From Phycisphaera sp. (GTDB taxonomy: Bacteria; Planctomycetota; Phycisphaerae; Phycisphaerales; UBA1924), in assembly GCA_020639255.1 (NCBI GenBank), contig JACKGZ010000001.1:1-64000 (forward strand): a stretch of DNA of 64,000 nucleotides, written 5' to 3'. Positions 61,638 through 64,000 of this stretch are shown here, piece after piece (positions within the stretch are counted from its first letter, which is position 1; every line of letters starts with the position of its first letter). The notes below the pieces were generated by a model, which was given only the letters and a program-made list of their open reading frames with translations, was not told the DNA's origin and did not search any database. The translations under genes and the position numbers were made by a program.

Positions 61638-62854
61638 GCCTGGTCCGTCTCGCCTGTGGTGAGTTCGATCATCTTGCGTCCGCGGATGTGCTGCGTGCCG
61701 AGCTGGCCGCAGGCGGCCATCTGGTCGCGTCCCTTGGTCCTGCGTCGTTTGGTGAAGACGCCAGCCGATTTCACGCGATTGGCGAACCGCTCCACGTCCG
61801 CCTCTTCCGGCGCGGGCCAGGGCGAATCACGGCGAGGGTTATAAGGAATGATGTTCACCGCGCAGTGCAGCGGGCGCACGAACTCGACCAGTTCGTCGGC
61901 GTGCTGGTCGGCGTCGTTGACGCCCGGGATCAGCACGTACTCGATCATGATCGGCACGTTGCCCGAACGCGGGAAGTCGATCAGGACTTCCTGAAGCTGG
62001 GCCATATTCCACTTGCGGTTGACGGGCATGATCGCGTCGCGCACCCGGTCGTTGGGCGCATTCACGCTGATCGCGATGCCGAGGCGCCGCCAGCCTGTTT
62101 TGAGGCACTGCTCGCGTAGGCGTCGCAGCCCGTCGACGCGTCCGACGGTGCTCACCGTCACGCCCCTCGGCGAGATGCCAGGCCCGTTGTTGTCCGTCAG
62201 CACGCTGATCGCCTGGAGCACGTTGTCGAGGTTGTCCAGCGGCTCGCCCATGCCCATGAAGACGATGTTCTTGATCGTCTTGCCGGTGTTCCTGCAGTGC
62301 GTGAACTGGGCGGTGTGCCACTGCGCGACGATCTCGGCGGCGGTGAGATTCCGCACAAGCCCCATCTGAGCCGTCTCGCAGAACTCGCACCCCATCGCGC
62401 ACCCGACCTGGCTCGAGACGCACAGCGTGTGCGTGAGCTTGCCCGTGCTGCCCAGCATCGGGATGACGACGGATTCGACGGGCAGCATCCGCCCCTCTTC
62501 GTACGCCCGCTTCTCGGCGTGGCTTACGCCCTCGGCCCGCGCGGGGACCTCGGTCAGCACCTTGACCGTCTCGCCCTCGGCCTCGGGGCCCATCGAGCGC
62601 TGCTCGCCCACGACCGGCAGCCAGGGCGACCGATTCCGATACGGTTCGGGCAGGAGCGAACTATCCGCGTCGCGCATGAGCTTCTTGTACGCGACGCTCG
62701 CCTCGACTCGCCCCCCGGGCAGGTGCGCGCACGCGTCCACCCACTGGGCGTGCGTCAGGCCCATGGGGTCGGGGAGGCAGTGCTGCGCCGGATCGATCAC
62801 CACGGCAAAGCCTAGGGGGCTGCTAAGATCCGGCCGAGTCGTAGATTGCCTCAT
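61634..62854 (-). CDS. rlmN: 23S rRNA (adenine(2503)-C(2))-methyltransferase, radical SAM
   Basis: RlmN methylates A2503 of 23S rRNA (and A37 of some tRNAs) with two SAM molecules. The CxxxCxxC cluster is SSQVGCAMGCEFCETAQMG. KNIVFMGMGEPLDN, VTVSTVGRVDGL, AISVNAPNDRVRDAIMPVN and EYVLIPGVNDADQHA follow, and the second catalytic Cys lies in DQMAACGQLG. The 406-residue length includes about 50 extra N-terminal residues; the start may be a GTG near 62799. The stop overlaps the hydrolase fusion as ATGA. It is divergent from asnS, with only 20 bases if the first ATG is used. Confidence 0.95.
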   Translation of the reverse strand: MRQSTTRPDLSSPLGFAVVIDPAQHCLPDPMGLTHAQWVDACAHLPGGRVEASVAYKKLMRDADSSLLPEPYRNRSPWLPVVGEQRSMGPEAEGETVKVLTEVPARAEGVSHAEKRAYEEGRMLPVESVVIPMLGSTGKLTHTLCVSSQVGCAMGCEFCETAQMGLVRNLTAAEIVAQWHTAQFTHCRNTGKTIKNIVFMGMGEPLDNLDNVLQAISVLTDNNGPGISPRGVTVSTVGRVDGLRRLREQCLKTGWRRLGIAISVNAPNDRVRDAIMPVNRKWNMAQLQEVLIDFPRSGNVPIMIEYVLIPGVNDADQHADELVEFVRPLHCAVNIIPYNPRRDSPWPAPEEADVERFANRVKSAGVFTKRRRTKGRDQMAACGQLGTQHIRGRKMIELTTGETDQA

Positions 62855-62874
62855 TCCGCACGCAGGAGTCCGCC

Positions 62875-64000
62875 GTGAGCTGGGTACAAGTCAAGCACGC
62901 CATGACGTCGAAGCCGGGTGAGCAGGTCACCCTCAAGGGCTGGGTCCGCACCCGCCGGGACTCCAAGGCCGGCCTCTCCTTCATCAACCTCCACGACGGC
63001 ACCTGCCAGGACCCCATCCAGGTCGTCGCACCGAGCGACCTGCCCAACTACGACTCCGAGATCCTGCACCTCAACACCGGGTGCTCCATCGAGGTCGATG
63101 GCGAGATCGTCGAGTCGCAGGGCAAGGGCCAGTCCGTCGAGGTCAAGGCGAGCGCCATCCGCGTCGTCGGCTGGGTCGAGGACCCGGACACCTACCCCGT
63201 GAGCGCCAAACGCCACAGCTTCGAGTACCTCCGCGAGGTCGCGCACCTGCGCTCGCGCACCAACACCTTCGGCGCGATCGCCCGTGTCCGTCACGCCCTG
63301 TCGATGGCGGTCCACCGCTTCTTCGACGAGCGTGAGTTCTACTACGTCCACACGCCCATCATCACCGCCAACGACTGTGAGGGCGCGGGGCAGATGTTCC
63401 GCGTCTCGACGCTCGATGCGCTCAGCCCGCCCCGCAACGACGCGGGCGAGGTCGATTTCTCCCAGGACTTCTTCGGCAAGGAGTCGCACCTGACCGTCTC
63501 CGGGCAGCTCTCGGTCGAGACGTACTGCTGTGCGCTCAGCCGTGTGTACACGTTCGGCCCGACCTTCCGCGCCGAGAACAGCAACACGAGCCGACACCTC
63601 GCCGAGTTCTGGATGATCGAGCCGGAGATCGCGTTCGCGGACCTCGCCGACGACGCGCAGCTCGCCGAGGACATGCTCAAATACGTCTTCAAGGACCTGC
63701 TCACGCGCCGGGCCGACGACATGGAGTTCTTCGACAAGCGCATCCAGCCCGGCCTCATCGAGAATCTCACGCACATTATCGAGAGCGACTTCCTGCGTCT
63801 GCCCTACACCGAGGCGGTCGAGATCCTGAGGAAGGCCGGCAAGAAGTTCGAGTACCCCGTCGAGTGGGGCTCCGACCTCCAGTCCGAGCACGAGCGGTTC
63901 CTGACCGAGGAGCACTTCAAACGCCCGGTCATCCTGACGGACTACCCCAAGGGCATCAAGGCGTTCTACATGCGTCTCAACGACGACGAGAAGACCGTCG
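62875..64000 (+). CDS. asnS: Asparaginyl-tRNA synthetase, 5' part; 3' end outside window
   Basis: AsnRS charges tRNA-Asn. GTG 62875 follows CAGGAG; the frame is open to the window end (375 codons of about 460). The N-terminal OB fold is TLKGWVRTRRDSKAGLSFIN and LHDGTCQDPIQVVA. Class II motif 1 is HALSMAVHRFFDEREFYYVHTP, and motif 2 is FGPTFRAENSNTSRHLAEFW. The spacing and FRAENSNT sequence match AsnRS rather than AspRS. Motif 3 lies outside the window. It is divergent from rlmN. Confidence 0.95.
   Translation, partial: MSWVQVKHAMTSKPGEQVTLKGWVRTRRDSKAGLSFINLHDGTCQDPIQVVAPSDLPNYDSEILHLNTGCSIEVDGEIVESQGKGQSVEVKASAIRVVGWVEDPDTYPVSAKRHSFEYLREVAHLRSRTNTFGAIARVRHALSMAVHRFFDEREFYYVHTPIITANDCEGAGQMFRVSTLDALSPPRNDAGEVDFSQDFFGKESHLTVSGQLSVETYCCALSRVYTFGPTFRAENSNTSRHLAEFWMIEPEIAFADLADDAQLAEDMLKYVFKDLLTRRADDMEFFDKRIQPGLIENLTHIIESDFLRLPYTEAVEILRKAGKKFEYPVEWGSDLQSEHERFLTEEHFKRPVILTDYPKGIKAFYMRLNDDEKTV

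Overview
The window looks like chromosomal DNA from a planctomycete of the class Phycisphaerae, or a close relative. Four things point there. One secreted protein ends in the duplicated ADFSAWV-type dockerin-like tail common in that group. There are two DUF1559-like pseudopilins with a C-terminal YDGHA motif. A small membrane protein carries a CxxC...CxxC zinc ribbon. A long operon combines DUF58, BatA-like and VWA-like proteins with an alpha-alpha toroid protein. GC content is high (45 of 60 bases in 43201-43260), with two visibly AT-richer islands: the DNA methylase at 22.8-25.2 kb and an orphan gene at 54.9-55.6 kb. This assignment is inference from gene content; no 16S gene is present.

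Layout. 1-10.1 kb: 5' part of murA, a methyltransferase, a small lipoprotein, a secreted dockerin-type protein, tRNA-Arg(CCT), two tandem pseudopilins, ychF with a coupled GNAT gene, and two tandem phytase-like secreted proteins. 10.2-16.3 kb: guaB, a glycogen-debranching enzyme, three paralogous one-helix membrane proteins in tandem, aat, and a zinc-ribbon membrane protein. 16.4-22.8 kb: a translationally coupled minus-strand operon of three sulfotransferase paralogues, a GT39-like membrane glycosyltransferase and a GT2 glycosyltransferase, with a divergent ArnT-like glycosyltransferase; probably surface-glycan synthesis and sulfation. 22.8-25.7 kb: a lone N6-adenine DNA methylase beside the 3' end of tmRNA (ssrA). 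25.9-32.7 kb: mscL and an mscS homologue facing a shared terminator, ispD, lexA, dprA, a SpoIID-like protein and a small orphan. 32.9-38.1 kb: queA, murE, murF and mraY, a fragment of the cell-wall (dcw) cluster.

38.1-50.3 kb is one long minus-strand operon of seven genes: DUF58, BatA-like, VWA-like, a 1207-residue coiled-coil membrane protein, a Gln-rich secreted protein, a secreted alpha-alpha toroid protein and a secreted protein of unknown function. Most junctions are 1- or 4-base stop/start overlaps, and no MoxR-type AAA+ gene is nearby. Upstream of it lies a PilZ plus receiver-like protein. 51.9-64 kb: an EF-hand secreted protein, phosphofructokinase, signal peptidase I, an AT-rich orphan, dnaB, a pyridoxamine-phosphate-oxidase-like gene coupled to a beta-propeller-like gene, a three-part fusion (alpha/beta hydrolase, membrane helices, ATP-grasp) coupled to rlmN, and the 5' part of asnS.

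Most of the window is housekeeping. The parts least explained by known systems are the seven-gene DUF58/BatA/toroid operon, the hydrolase-membrane-ATP-grasp fusion, the triplet of one-helix proteins, and the methylase beside tmRNA. I found no CRISPR array, insertion sequence, prophage or integrase.
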